Shown: positions 1-11,045, numbered from the stretch's first letter. The stretch: 64,000 nucleotides of DNA from Stropharia rugosoannulata (GCA_028532985.1 JANCIK010000002.1:1364001-1428000), one strand, 5' to 3'. Numbers and translations are program-made. Notes: generated by a model not told the origin, from the sequence alone.

Positions 1-209
1 CTCCTCCAAGCGCCACACCCGTGGTAGACGCCCCTCGCACATTCACACCCACACAAAAGCGAATACGGACGGAGACGTGCCGCAGAGCATGAAAGCGGTC
101 TTGAGGGCACCGAGGAGAGACATTGCGTCTGCACATTCAATATATCAAATACAACAATGTATCAATTACAGAAATACATGGTCTCTATCAATAGTATTTG
201 CAGCGTCAT

Positions 210-820
210 TCAAAGGAGCTCATCCTTCCTCATGTAGGTAAACAACATGCCCTTACGCTTGTGCAATCGGACAAGGTGGCGAATGGAGGCCTTGTATTCC
301 AAGTAAGAATTCTCCCTTTGCTTTTCTAATTGCCATCTTTGCGCTTCCAGTTTGAGCTTCTGTTGTTCGATTTCAAGCCTTTGCTTGTCCAGTTCATCCC
401 ACTCCATGTCTAGCTCCTCAAGCTTCAAGACATTCTCGTGAACTTCCTGTTCGTGACATGCTGCGAGCTTTACTGCCTCCTCGATCTCCTTGTCATTGAG
501 CTCCATCAGTTTGTCCGCTCGGAGTTTCTCTTTGCGACGGGATTCAGGAATAAAGATATCACTCTTGGGGACTGTTGAGTTGCGTTTCCGGGGACTAGGA
601 GTGGGCATGCGGCTCAGATTAGCCTGTATGCAGTCAGACTAGTGAGCATATAATGCAGATTCAAATCTCTTACTCGCATCTGGCGCATCATATCATCAGA
701 CTCTGGAACTTCAGATGAAGCGCGTCCTCGATACTCTCTGAAAAATAGGTATGGGCTACCAGTTTTTGATTCTGGTATAGGTGGAGGGGAAGAGCCATAG
801 GGGATTGACATTCTGGTCAA
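210..820 (-). CDS. Hypothetical coiled-coil protein, two exons
   Basis: I do not recognise a function. The gene reads on the minus strand as exon 1 (820 to 674), a 50-bp intron (673 to 624, GTAAGAG...ACAG) and exon 2 (623 to 210). Splicing keeps the frame, with ATG CGA joined to GCT AAT. The start could be either of two in-frame ATGs (820 or 811). The N-terminal half is Ser/Pro-rich. The C-terminal half is a strongly charged Glu/Lys/Gln coiled coil (repeats such as LEELDMEWDELDKQRLEIEQ) ending in a basic helix. No membrane segment or signal peptide is visible. It lies head-to-head with the gene starting at 975, so the ~150-bp gap probably holds both promoters. It has no internal stops and could be a live gene, or one member of the accessory gene set that surrounds transposons in mushrooms. 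Confidence 0.6.
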
Positions 821-1738
821 AGTAGAAGCGGGCTAATGTGGTCTGGTAGACGGCAGTATGATGTGGGAACTTTGAACTGTGATCGCATCCCAACACGTCC
901 CTTTCTTCCCTACCTTCACCACTTGTGAGGCACGCGCAAGAACAACTCTGGCTGACAACACCTCTTGGTAGCCCATGGATGACCTTGGCCTCAAGGGAAT
1001 TCTGGACTTTGGCATACCAGGTGTGCTAGCACAGAAAGCGTCCGAGTTCCCATTCCCAGCTCTTCCGACTCCTACAGCACCTGTATCTGCTACCACTTCT
1101 TCCTCTCATGAACTCTCTGCTGCTAATCTGGACCTGACTATTTCTTCTGGAGGCCGTCTTAGTCCTGAGAACTGGAAGACCTCCATCGATGACAAAGTAA
1201 GTGGTAAAATTCTGTTATCTAGTGACTATATGCGCTCAAAATCACTATTTTAGCATACTATTCTACAGCAAGCTAACCATAAGGATCTTCTGGCTGCGGG
1301 AAACCCTACATATGCAGCACTAGTAAACGAGTATATTGCTCTGAAAGCACGCTTCCAACAGCAAAGGTACGCATGTAAAGTGCCAGTCATGCGTGCGCTT
1401 ATGCTAACAAGTTTGCTCTATTCAAGTCTTCTCTACGACAAGATTCACAGCAGCATCTCCAACATCACCGCCACCAATCCTGGTCCATCATCGTCGCCTT
1501 CAACCTCTCGCGCGCCTGCAGCACTTCCAGTTTTCAACAAAGAACACTATCCCCAACATGCTACATTTTGGACAAGAAGCGACTATGCTACTTTTCGAGG
1601 GAAGGTAAAGGCTGAGGAATCTGTAATCGATCCCACTCTTAGGTCGAAGAGCCCGGTCCGCAAGCGAAGAGGAAGCCGCGCATTAGCATTGAACGGAGAA
1701 AATGTGCAAACAGACTTCGTACAGGACGAGGATGGCCG

Positions 1739-2781
1739 CATCAGGAAAAAGACTTTTTTGAAAAAAGTCTTTTAATTTTTTAAAAAGACTTAAAAAGACT
1801 TAAAAAGACCCCAGGAGACCTGGGTCTCTAGGAGACTTTTAAAGCAAAGTCTCCAGGTACCAAACTTTTAAAGACTTTTTTATGTCTCTAGGAGTCTCTT
1901 TTTTGTCTTTTTATGTGTCATAATGTCTCTTGATGTCTTTTAATGTTACATTTTTGCTTTATAAAAATATTAAAAATATGACCTCATCTTAGCCAAATTA
2001 CTACTACATAGATTAGATTACATTTGTAAGGGTATTTGTAAGTAGGTAATTAGGTATATTTAAATGTACTTAAGATTTGTCATGAAGTAACTATATTAGT
2101 CAGCACCTTACATAAACATACAATGGCAAATAAACCATCACATTAACTTGGGTACAATGGGAAGGGGAACTTATGTTGTGGAAATAATTTGCATTTGCCA
2201 GGAATTGAACCAACAACTTCATGCATGACTTAAAACCAGCATACTTCCCCCTACACCATGTGCCTGTGTAAGTAGTTCAACTGCAGGTCAAATATGATGA
2301 TAATGCTCTAGACTACATTAATTTGTTACATCACAAGTCATTGAATTTAGTCATGTTCAGATGTATTTTATATAAGATTTACAATGTAGATTACAAGTAA
2401 TAGTTGACAATAGCTATTCATAAGTCAATTTTTTCCTAGGTTTTTATGTCTTTAAATGTCTTTTTGAGTCTTTTTGTAGCTTTTTAATACACATTATGAG
2501 ACATTTTTAATATCTTTTAGAGACATAAAAAGATTTATACAATTACATCAATACATTTAAATGCTTAGAAAAATTGAAAGACTTTAAAAGACATAAAAAG
2601 ACCTAAAAAGACATTGGAAGAATTACATATTTCCCTAAAGTCTCTAGGAGACCTTTAAAAGTATAAAAAAGACAAAAAATTCACCAAAAGACATATTAAT
2701 GTCTCAAAAAGACAGTAAATTTCCCAAGAGACACATAGATGTCTCAAAAAGTCTCTTTTCAAAAAAGTGGTTTTCCTGATG
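1739..2781 (+). mobile_element. Nonautonomous terminal-inverted-repeat element, copy 1
   Basis: The ends are CATCAGGAAAA and the inverse TTTTCCTGATG. The insert is flanked by a 2-bp duplication, CG, at 1737-1738 and 2782-2783. The 1,043 bases hold no ORF of note. Both halves are built from short variants of AAAAAGAC/GTCTTTTT, so the arms can pair over long distances. A tRNA-like segment lies in the middle. Copies 2 (39512-40412) and 3 (51218-58679) share the whole layout. No transposase is encoded, so it must be moved in trans. The superfamily is not certain from a 2-bp duplication alone. Confidence 0.85.
2196..2267 (-). other. tRNA-like segment inside the inverted-repeat element
   Basis: Read on the minus strand this begins GGCACATGGTGTAGGGG and contains GGTTCAATTCC about 45 bases later. 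These resemble an RNA polymerase III A box (TGGTGTAG..GG) and B box (GGTTCNANTCC) at tRNA-like spacing. The acceptor stem pairs poorly, so it is at best a tRNA relic or a SINE-like promoter. The same segment recurs in copy 2 (about 39890-39970). In copy 3 it is cut in two by the RecQ element. Confidence 0.5.
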
Positions 2782-4340
2782 CGGGTCATTGATGGACATG
2801 TTGCGGCTGCTATTCGGGGATTGATTCGCCGACTGCTTTCACAAATGCAAGCTGATGGAGTTGATTTGCCCAAGGCATGGACAGCGGCAACAGTATCCCA
2901 GCGCACGTACCTGCTTGAAGAACTCTATCGCACGTACCCATACCTGGCCTATTGTCATGATCATTGGAAGGCTGACACGCTGATTTCCCGAGTTCTGTCC
3001 AGTCAGAAATCTAACCGAAAGAAGAAGCTCAAGAAATCACAAAGCATGGACGGTCCTAGTACTTCCCGCTCCCGCCCCATGATTGATGATGAAAGCGGAG
3101 AGTCAGATGAAGAGCTAATATTGCACAGCCCTTCTCCGAAGAAGTGCGCATCCAATGCAGTGCCTCCAGAGATTGCCCCACCGCCCTCTAAACGTTCTCG
3201 GCTATACAGCATCTCTCCATGTCGCTCGCCAGAGCCCCAGCTACCAAATGTAGCAGCGTCACACATCATTATTGAGGTAGCTACTGCTACACATTTTGAA
3301 CACCTTACTAACTCTTAACTGTTTAGATGTCCGCCACTGGCTCTACTATTCCTGCTGCAGCTCCAGTATCCGCTTCCCCTGAAGACTCATTGGCAGCATC
3401 TTGCATTAGCAGAAAGGACAAAGGAAAGGGCCGAGCCACTCTTCCGGAGACAGGCCTTGAAGATGTGCCAGCCCCACCCTTCGAACTTCCTCCTCCTGTC
3501 AGGATAGAAACTGCTGCAAGCATAGCTATTCCACCTGGCCCATTGCTTCGTAAGTCTAACAACATTTGTAGAACGGTTGTACCGACCAGATTTGTATCAA
3601 GCTGCCTCCAATAACTCATCGTCTAATGCGGCAGTTACCTTGGTTAATCCCTTGTAAGTTGATCGTCTGATTTCCGATGTCTGCTGATGTTTTCTTGCAG
3701 AGAAACCGTTTTTGGAGCAGACAGTGGCCCCACTGGACGCTTAGAGTACCTACAGCGTGCAAAAGGCAAAGAAAATGCTAAACCTGGAAGAAAACCCTCC
3801 TCAAAGACTCGTAAAAAAGGTGCTCCGTTGTTTATTGACTTCTTCATCGTTCCGTACTTATTACTTATGCCTGCTCAGCTGCACCAGACCCTTCAGCCAT
3901 GACGACCCCTGCCACTGTCTCTACGTCTATTGACCCTCTTGCTGCACAGTTAGAAGAGCTGTCAACAGGCAGCTCGTCAAGCGCGGCCCTGCCCGCAACT
4001 ATACCTTCTGTGGCATGTCCACCTCCTGCTACCCGTGCTTTGAAGAAGGTTACAGCTAGTAAATCGCCCAAGTAAGTAATATCATTGCCGTTGTTATACC
4101 TACTAACTTCTTACTATCAAGGAACTTGTTCTATATCGACTACCTCAAATCAAATGACCCGATTACTCCTGCCGAGTTCGAGGCAATATGGGCAAAGCTG
4201 CCTAAAGATGAAATCAAAGTAAGTGGTGCAGTGATCTTGCCCCGAGTTATTGACTAACTTATATTCAGAATTGGACCAACGCCAGCAAGGCCTCTCGTTA
4301 CACGCTCGAACCTGTGAATGAGGGTGAAAATGCAAATTAG

Positions 4341-4904
4341 AACTCTGGGTAGGTGCCGCACTTATATCTCTTTTCCACTTTACTTGAAGTCGGCCATGCT
4401 AGATACGACTAGATGAGATTTGATGTGCCAAGAGCTGCTCCTGCCAAAGTCAAGGAATAGGTATGAATAGATTGGAAGTTTTTGGACGCTTAATGGGCGC
4501 TAGATATTATTAGATGGGAATGGACATCAATGCGCTGCGAATAGAAGGGAATAGATAAATTGTATAATAGATTGGATATGAATGGATACAATTATTCAGA
4601 GTAATGGATTTGAATGGATCTAAATATGTGAGGAATATATATGAATGGGTCTGATTATGTGACGAAATATATATGAATGGATCTGGTTATATCCAACTAT
4701 TTCCAAAAGCTTCTAGGGACTCGTTCTGAATGGATATGAATGTATATGAATATGTATTTCAATTAGATTTAAACATACTACAATAGCTACGAACATATGT
4801 TATATATATTCAAAAGCCCAATAGTCTCATTTTGATATTCATATCCTTCCGGCCCGGTATGAACATAAATAAATATGTATGAATCATGTACGTTTTCACT
4901 GGGG
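4341..4904. repeat. Gene-free AT-rich stretch with short direct repeats
   Basis: I see no gene here. About 4560-4750 is a decayed minisatellite built on GAATGGATCTGATTATGTGA-like units of roughly 35-40 bases, interspersed with ATATATATGAATGG. Confidence 0.5.
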
Positions 4905-6022
4905 TTGAGCCTGACTAGTAGTCTATAGCAATCAGAGCGCATCATGACTATAAGCACCTGTGCACACCATATCACAAGAGGGATTGGTTAGCAAACTGTA
5001 CAGTCTAAAGTGCATAGTTTGGCCATCCGTGCGAGCAATCAGGAAAGCATAGAATGGTTAAACACCAGCAAAGTGTGGTGTGAGTACAGCTGAGCAGGTA
5101 CCAAAGGTGGTGTGAAGGACTGCGTGCATATGACGTGCATGCATTGCAAAGGCAGAATTTGCCTAAGTCCACACATCATGTGACCGTGGCAGTGCGCATC
5201 AAAAAGACGCACAAAAGCCTGAGGGAATGAACGACATGTGCACAGCAAATGCCAAGGGGCCAGGACGCTAGAGGAGAAACCCGGATGCGATGCACGGACC
5301 TTTGGCCGTGTGTTGCTAGTATTTACTTTACCTTATGATTAGTACACATGCATGCATCACATATAAACCTGTATTCTTGTCTATAGTAATTTAAGCAATT
5401 GTCTACCCACTAGATCTGTGTGCTGGGTTCTGTCCCAGGCCGTCAGCGGGCTGTGTTTAGCTTTTGTTAGGGTCTTAACTGTGAAGTATTTGTGAATTAT
5501 AGAAGTTTTGGATAGCTTCTGGCCACCAGGTCATTTGGAGAGCTCAGTGGGGAGTCAGTACAACCATGTATGAAAACTCGCACTGTAGTGTTTGGACTGT
5601 GAGACTGCACTACTGGGTGAAAGACTTTGGAAGAGTCTTGGATTTCTGGACTTTGGAGAGTCTGTGCATTGCACGAGGTCACTGGACCCTGAAGTGCGCG
5701 CAGTGAAGCCGTTCGCTAAAAACAACTTATTTCATTTATCATTTTGCCTAGTGCACACCACTAGCAACCAGGCTCTATCCGAGATTTACTAGAATTAAAC
5801 CCCTCCTTACAAATGAACTTGCAGGCACTACTTGCTATTACAAAGACTAGAGGACATGAGGTGCATACATCGCACGCCCAGAACGGGAACCAGAGCAGAG
5901 CATAGATTATACTAGCCATTTAGTTGAGGGTGTTTGCTCGATCTAAGAGATAGGATCTCACTCCGCTGGGTGTGTGTGTGTGTTGTGTTTCGCGATTTCG
6001 AGTCTAGCTACACAGTAGACCT
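4905..6022 (+). repeat. LTR-like repeat (family B), copy A
   Basis: This is closely similar, in reverse orientation, to 11046-12215. Shared landmarks include a GCATGCATCACATATAAACC block with a TATA-like motif near 5360, and the terminal GTAGACCTCTCA at about 6011-6022. It lacks roughly 65-90 bases present at the start of the other copy. A (GT)n run sits near 5970-5985. No ORF is credible. It is most likely a solo LTR, judged mainly from the target duplication around the second copy. Confidence 0.65.
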
Positions 6023-6434
6023 CTCACTGGGTTAAATGTAAAGTGTACCTATGCTCTCCTTTGTACCAGGTTTATTATTATTTTAACTTAAGCCAGTCAG
6101 ATGCGCTTATCAGCCATACTGGTCTCGCGATTAAGTCCAATCTTAAGGGTTTATTAACCTGCTTGTCAAAAGTCTCCTGGTTTACTTTTCAGTTAAATCA
6201 TTTAACATGAACAGTTACTGTTGTCACTTTTACTTCTAAGCTTTCAAGTGTGGTTTCGCTTATAGTTAGAATAGCCTGCTTGATTGATTAAGTGGAGGTT
6301 AACACTTGTCTTCATCATTCTCTGTCACTCATTGGGTCATACCAAAGTCTCTAGTATGGCTTTGGTAGTCTAGGCTACTGAAATGATAGGATTTGTAGTA
6401 AAATCGCAAAATTTCATGGCCAGGCACTTAGGTG
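6023..6434 (+). repeat. Repeat fragment (family D), ending GGTGCCCTATCA
   Basis: This is about 80-85 percent similar by eye to 16910-17318, and both end at the same bases, GGCACTTAGGTGCCCTATCA. That shared end marks a true element terminus. It carries a small palindrome (GGCACTTAGGTGCC) just inside the end. It is noncoding and directly follows LTR copy A. Confidence 0.65.
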
Positions 6435-6529
6435 CCCTATCAATGGGCACAATTGGCTCCTTGTTGAAGCTGGAAGAAGTTAGATGGTTCACTAATGAAT
6501 GCTATCATGACACACCTCACTGAAGTAGT

Positions 6530-7092
6530 CCAATAATTCATCAGCCTTATCTTGCAACTGCCCAATGTTGTCCTTGAATCCAGGAACAGTTGTTATCAGC
6601 AAGGGCCAAGCATAGCTGAGGCATTTGCGACTGGAAACAAAGCTTAGTTGCATCTTGAAGTATCATATAAGAAAAGAGCTGTTAAATCTTATGTGTGCTG
6701 TTCCTCAGGATCCTCTGCATCCAGAGCTTTGTTTGCATTGAGATCACTAGCTGGAGTGAGTTTTGCAGCATTTGCAGCTTTGTCAGCCTCATCCATAATG
6801 GTCGAAAGTCCATCATATAGGGTGACAACTTTGCGAATACCCCATCCCTGTGTCACAGTGGTTCTGAAACCTAGTGAGTATGTGGAATGAAAAAATGCGA
6901 GCAGATCTACCTGAGTTGTTTGCCACCCTTGGCTTTTACCTCCCTATCACACTCTGCTAATCTTCTCTTCAGTGATTTTATTACAGTTTTGTTGACTTGT
7001 GGATTACTGTAGTCAATGGGAGGGGAAGAGGATTGGTTGGTTTCGGAGAGGGCAGAGACCTGGCTCAGGTCACCAGTGTCAGAGCTGGCCAT
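6530..7092 (-). pseudogene. Hypothetical fungal gene, 3' end missing
   Basis: Exon 1 (7092 to about 6910) starts MASSDTGDLSQVSALSE and ends in a basic KRRLAECDREVKAKG helix. Exon 2 (about 6880-6700) contains GWGIRKVVTLYDGLSTIMDE followed by an Ala-rich stretch. Exon 3 (about 6640-6530) contains SYAWPLLITTVPGFKDNIG and a short helix. A TAA interrupts the frame after EEQHT, which may be intron. The pattern resembles N-termini of TE-associated mushroom proteins upstream of a DUF6698-type domain, but I hold that loosely. Nothing recognisable follows toward the family D repeat at 6434, so the gene is probably truncated. Confidence 0.4.
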
Positions 7093-7229
7093 GGAAGTGC
7101 TGTAGATTGGGTAGAAAAAAACACAAACCAGGTGACCTCGTTGGTAGAACTCAATGGGTTTTCTATCTGCCTGTGATCATCTTGGTAGGTGGAACTGAAC
7201 AAAATGGATTGGAACTACAACTGAAGTAA

Positions 7230-7724
7230 GTATCTGTTGAAAGTCTGCAGTCACAAGAGTGGATGTTGATACATAACCTCATTTACTCCATAGTTATGTG
7301 GAAGAAGCATTGAGAGAACATGAATTTTGGCAGTGGGCAGTGGAGTAGTGATGACAGTTACAAGCCACAAAAAAATTGTATGCCATTTTTGTCTTTATCC
7401 AACTTCAGCCTCTACTTTATTGCACATACTGGGGTATAAAATGGGGAGCTGTATGCAATGCAACATGCTGCCACTCAACATCCTCTGTCCAACTTAAATG
7501 GTATCAACTAGGTATGCTACTACAATATTTACATAATTATATTGAGCTAATACATAGGTAATTAGGTCTGGGAGTGCAAGCCCAATGGTTTGATGTTTGC
7601 CTCGGGGACTTAGCCCTGCCACTAGTCTTGTCCCACATACACTGAAACCCAAAAAAAAGTGTGTTTTCCCACCAACCTGGACACCCCCTTCCCAGCAGCA
7701 ATGCAACCAACTTGTGGGTAAGTG
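7230..7724. other. Gene-free spacer
   Basis: No gene is supported. It separates the divergent genes at 7092 (minus) and 7725 (plus). Short open frames here have random composition. Confidence 0.4.
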
Positions 7725-8069
7725 TCACTGTTTCTCACTGACATATGTACGGCACTGCCCACACTGCATTTGCCAGCCAAGCATGAGCCTGTCCCAATGG
7801 ACATCAATGTGGCTGTGGCCACTTTGTTTGATTTGCTTGGGGACTTCATGCAATCTCATTCCAAAGACCAAGAAACATTTGATCTTGAAAACTGGAAGGA
7901 TGAATGTGCAACAATCCAGCACCAAATTATGGAATTTCAAAAAGCATGCATCAAAGAGAAATCACAAATGCAGCTGATCCTGCATGAAGTGGAAGTTGTA
8001 ATGGGCCAACTTGGGTGTTTGATCACTGCATACAGCAAACTTCAGGATTTAATTGAGAAGCTGATGTAG
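7725..8069 (+). CDS. Small hypothetical helical protein
   Basis: An open frame of 115 codons starts near 7722-7725. It encodes a mostly helical protein with a central DLENWKDECATIQHQIMEFQ segment and a C-terminal amphipathic helix (LHEVEVVMGQLGCLITAYSK). I do not recognise it. It is comparable in size and style to the small coiled-coil proteins that accompany mushroom transposons, and it lies divergent to the gene at 7092. There is no signal peptide. It could be one exon of a longer broken gene. Confidence 0.35.
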   Translation, partial: SLFLTDICTALPTLHLPAKHEPVPMDINVAVATLFDLLGDFMQSHSKDQETFDLENWKDECATIQHQIMEFQKACIKEKSQMQLILHEVEVVMGQLGCLITAYSKLQDLIEKLM

Positions 8070-8613
8070 ATATTCAAGTTTCTGTTGTAATACTTATCAG
8101 TCATGCTAGATAAACAAGTTACTAATTGTCTAACTTGAAGTATTATTACTACTTGAGCTCAAGAAGGCCTGGTGACAGCAGGCCAATGGCCAAGACAGTA
8201 ATGTGTGTATGTCATGTACATGCCAATTTCAACTTCTTGCACTTTGACGCATCCAAAACAGTTGGGCAACACATTGAGAACACAGCTATTCACCATCCTG
8301 GATACCTCATACCTGGAAGGCTATGCAACTCTGGCCAGTATTTCAGTAATGTAGTTAATAAAAGGAGCCCACGTGTAAGGCAGAGAACAATCCGTGCGCA
8401 GGTGCATCAAAACCCTTTCTGTTTCGAGATAAGGGAAAGCTACTGCAGGCAGAGTGGAAAAAGGTGATACATGCCAAAAAGCTGGTTGATAATGAGGTTC
8501 AAAGCAGACAGGAGTTCATCTTGTAGAGAAGCTAGGGGGCAATAACATGGAGAGGTGTGTGTTGTTGGTATGTTCCAATGAATAAGAAATATCTTATGGC
8601 CACGATAAGTGAG
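8070..8613. repeat. Noncoding stretch with a duplicated segment
   Basis: Positions about 8376-8456 (AATCCGTGCGCAGGTGCATC ... AGGGAAAGCTACTGCAGGCA) recur at about 9863-9922, immediately downstream of the gypsy integrase. The segment is therefore retrotransposon 3' sequence present twice. I see no gene. Confidence 0.45.
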
Positions 8614-9273
8614 TCAATGTCGCATTTCGGGCTGTACCTCATGACTAGTATGCATGAGTGTCGTCACGGGGAGGGGTGTACTGGTTATATGCGCACAAAC
8701 CCATGACTGGGAGTTGGCGATAATGCAGGTGTCCATCAGCATGACCAGGTTGTCCGGATAAGCTGCATTGAGGAGCGTGGTGCAAGTCATTTTGGCAGAG
8801 ACTTGTCCAATACAAGGCAACAGTGTAGACCTCAAAGAAGTAGATCCTGGGGAGTTACAGATTGGAGAAATAGAATCAGAAGAATTGGAGTCGAGAGGCA
8901 TCACTTTTAAGGCAGAAGAATTAGAGTCAGGATATTTATAGGCCAGAGATTTAAGGTCTGGAGAAGTAATGCTCGGAGGATGAAATTCTGGAGATTCAGA
9001 GTTGGGACAGGTGGAGCCAGGAATGGCAGGAACAGTTGGAGATTGAGAAGCGGAAAATTGATTGGATGTTGGAGAATTAGGAACACCCGAGGTGGCGAGA
9101 CCGAGATCAGGTGTTGGAACATTAAAACATTGAGCGTTGGAGAGTTTGGATAATTGGATTGTTAGCTGAGTAACAGCAGATGTTGTGGGTTGGCGTTTAC
9201 GAGGGGCGCACTGCAATGGAGGAAGCATTGAGCCATCCAACAAGATACCCGGATTACTTTGTGTTGAGCGCAT
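8614..9273 (-). pseudogene. Ty3/gypsy gag-like N-terminal fragment
   Basis: An open frame of 219 codons starts MRSTQSNPGILLDGSMLPP. It is Ser/Pro/Thr-rich, with reiterated SPD/SPE/NSSDS motifs typical of low-complexity gag leaders. The LLDGSxLPP block also occurs in the gag of the large element (minus strand, near 18600). It sits directly downstream, on the minus strand, of the LTR at 9292-9792, as a gag start should. It ends after about 660 bases with no capsid or zinc knuckle, so it is a truncated second element or a duplicated 5' end. The element family is inferred from composition and position. Confidence 0.5.
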
Positions 9274-9291
9274 TGTTAAGTGCAGATGAAC

Positions 9292-9792
9292 AGATTTGGC
9301 AGACAGTTTAGGACAGGCAGAGACAGATCAAAAATGGATATAGTGAGAGCGGCAGGCAATTCTCCTTATTTAAGGAGAGAGAAATGGTTTCGCAGATGAG
9401 TCCACAAAGGCAGGTTAGGCAGTTATGGATCTATTGAAGGGCGGGCAGAGAGTAGAGAGGACTGAAGGGACAGCACGCGGACTCTGGAGGCAAATACAGC
9501 AAGAGCACCGGACAGTACTCCTTATTTAAGGAGAGAGATGAGGTTTCGCGAAGGAATTAATAAAGGCAGTTAAGCGGTTACGGATTTATTGAAGGGTGGG
9601 TGGCCAGCTGGTGGAGAGTAGAGAGGACCGAAGGGACAGCATGCATTGTTGTTTCAAAAAAAGTGGACTACGGATGGAATGGCTACAGGGGAGAGAAGTG
9701 GGGAAAGCCAAGGGAAGGAAAAGATAGCCACGTCAGTGCTACTTATAGTGAGAGAAAGGTGATGTCACACATGTAAGGATGCATCATCCTTA
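9292..9792 (-). repeat. LTR with an internal duplication
   Basis: On the minus strand the LTR begins TGTAAGGATGATGCATCC at about 9792, just after a purine-rich GAGGGGGGAGCAC tract, which is the expected polypurine tract of the integrase-bearing element above it. Positions 9354-9485 and 9510-9650 are an imperfect tandem duplication. Each half carries CTCCTTATTTAAGGAG (9362-9377 and 9518-9533), a small inverted repeat that could be a TATA/TFIID-like site. About 72 bases near 9664-9735 match 19203-19275 almost exactly. Confidence 0.65.
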
Positions 9793-9906
9793 CAGTGCTC
9801 CCCCCTCTGTGAGTGAATATAAATAGAGCAAGAATATGAGAGAGTAAAGGTGCTGCACACAAGAGAAAAATCCGTACACAGGTGCGTCAAAACCCCTTAG
9901 GGAAAG

Positions 9907-11040
9907 CTACCGCAGGCAAAACGAAGGAAGGGTACTAGGAAGAAAATGAACAGAATTTATGGGCCGGACATTACAAGCTTCCCAGACATCGAGAGCTTCA
10001 TTGTCTTCCAGCTGTTCCCTGGTTAACCAAAGGTCCGCCTCCGGTCCTTCATCCTTCCACCTGACGAGATACTTCGTGTGTCCACGAACCTTTCTTTCGT
10101 CGATAATACAGTCAACATAATGTTCAATTTTGCCATCAACGACTTCTGTTTGCAGTGTGGGACGAGCATGTTCGGGGAAAAGGGTGTCATTGTTTGGTGT
10201 GTAGTGCTTGATCAACGACGTATGGAAAACCTCGAAGGTACAGTCATCTGTGTCTCGTCTTGTTGCTGCAGCAGATGCGGATGAAGGCAATTTAAGTAGG
10301 ACTGTTGAATTATCTGTGAAAAAGGCAACAACAGGGTAAGGTCTTTCCCAACAAGGCATGAACTTAGCTGCACATTGTTCCGTGGCGTGGCATAGGTGCC
10401 TCCGTCTGTTGGAAGTGTCCAACATTACAAGATCGCCCTGTTGCCATTGTTCATCGTCACGACGGGAAACATTTGCATGATGTGCCTGTGATATCTTGGC
10501 AAGCAGGAGGTTGTCTCGAGTGTCTTGTGTGTTGAGATGAAGTCGTTCTATAACTTGCTGGGCTGAGATATCTGTTGGAATTTGGGTGGCTCGTTTGCGA
10601 GGGATGAGAGGGGGAATAACACATGCAGGCCAACCAAGACACAGCTCGAAGCCAGTATATCCTGTGGATGCATTTTGAGAGTTCATGATAGCGAAACATA
10701 TGCGTGGTAAAGCCTGTTTCCAGCCCTTTTGGTTGCGCTCGACGTGGAAGCGGATGGATTGGTTAATAGTCTTGTTGGAGCATTCGCTCGTGCTGTCCGT
10801 TTGAGGGTGGAAGGCAGAAGACATCTTAACGTTGATGCCAATCAATGTGGTGAAGGCTGTCCAGAACCGTGATAGGAAGAGCTTGTCTCTGTCGCACACT
10901 ATGTTAAGGGGCAGGCCATTCTCGCAATACCATTCATCAAAAAAGAGTAGGGCAAGACCTTCAGCTGAAATGTCTGTTCGACATGCAATGACATGTAAGT
11001 CGGCACCTAAGCGGTCGGTTATAGATAAGATACAATCAAA
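9907..11040 (-). pseudogene. Ty3/gypsy integrase core (C-terminal part) and chromodomain
   Basis: Read from 11040 down, the sequence resumes the integrase catalytic core after the inserted LTR (FDCILSITDRLGADLHV). It continues with the second catalytic Asp (NIVCDRDKLFLSRFW) and the catalytic Glu region (FHPQTDSTSECSNKTINQ), where the usual GQSERSN has become STSECSN. A basic RRRDDEQW..GDLVMLDT linker follows. The C-terminus is a chromodomain (DCIIDERKVRGHTKYLVRWK and W.TREQLEDNEALDVWE), which in this clade steers integration to chromatin. The frame is open from 10899 to 9907. The N-terminal part of the same integrase lies beyond the insertion, at 12216-12700. Confidence 0.85.
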
Positions 11041-11045
11041 TCCGT

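Larger units (their letters stand above)
975..4340 (+). pseudogene. Agaricomycete multi-exon hypothetical gene, split by a transposon
   Basis: The gene has about eight exons with consensus short introns: 975-1196, 1254-1366, 1427-1738 (continuing 2784-3276), 3327 to about 3549, to 3653, 3701-3819, 3879-4071, 4122-4218 and 4269-4340 (TAG). Exon 3 is interrupted by the 1,043-bp element 1739-2781. Removing that element and one CG copy restores an open frame from DEDGR into V-I-D-G-H. The architecture (a DEDG..VDGH block, then a WKAD motif, then a Pro/Ser-rich and basic tail ending in a short WTNASKASR motif) matches a protein family I remember as highly expanded and uncharacterised in mushrooms. 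The intron near 3550-3590 is unclear, because the obvious GT-AG pair would leave only 22 bases. Function is unknown. The insertion makes this copy a probable pseudogene unless the element is spliced out. Confidence 0.6.

Noticed and set aside
833..1096. Minus-strand frame of 87 codons
   Set aside because: It overlaps the promoter gap and exon 1 of the plus-strand gene. The composition suggests a shadow frame.
2196..2267. Functional tRNA gene
   Set aside because: The acceptor stem pairs poorly and no convincing anticodon arm forms, so only a tRNA-like relic is claimed.
3550..3572. 22-base intron
   Set aside because: It is too short for a spliceosomal intron. A later acceptor or an extra frame change is more likely.
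3003..3619. Minus-strand frames of 88 and 98 codons
   Set aside because: They are antisense to clearly coding, intron-delimited exons of the plus-strand gene.
4892..6027. CTGGG on both sides of LTR copy A as its target duplication
   Set aside because: Copy B is longer at that end, so the left CTGGG would fall inside the element if the ends are shared. A 5-base match can be chance.
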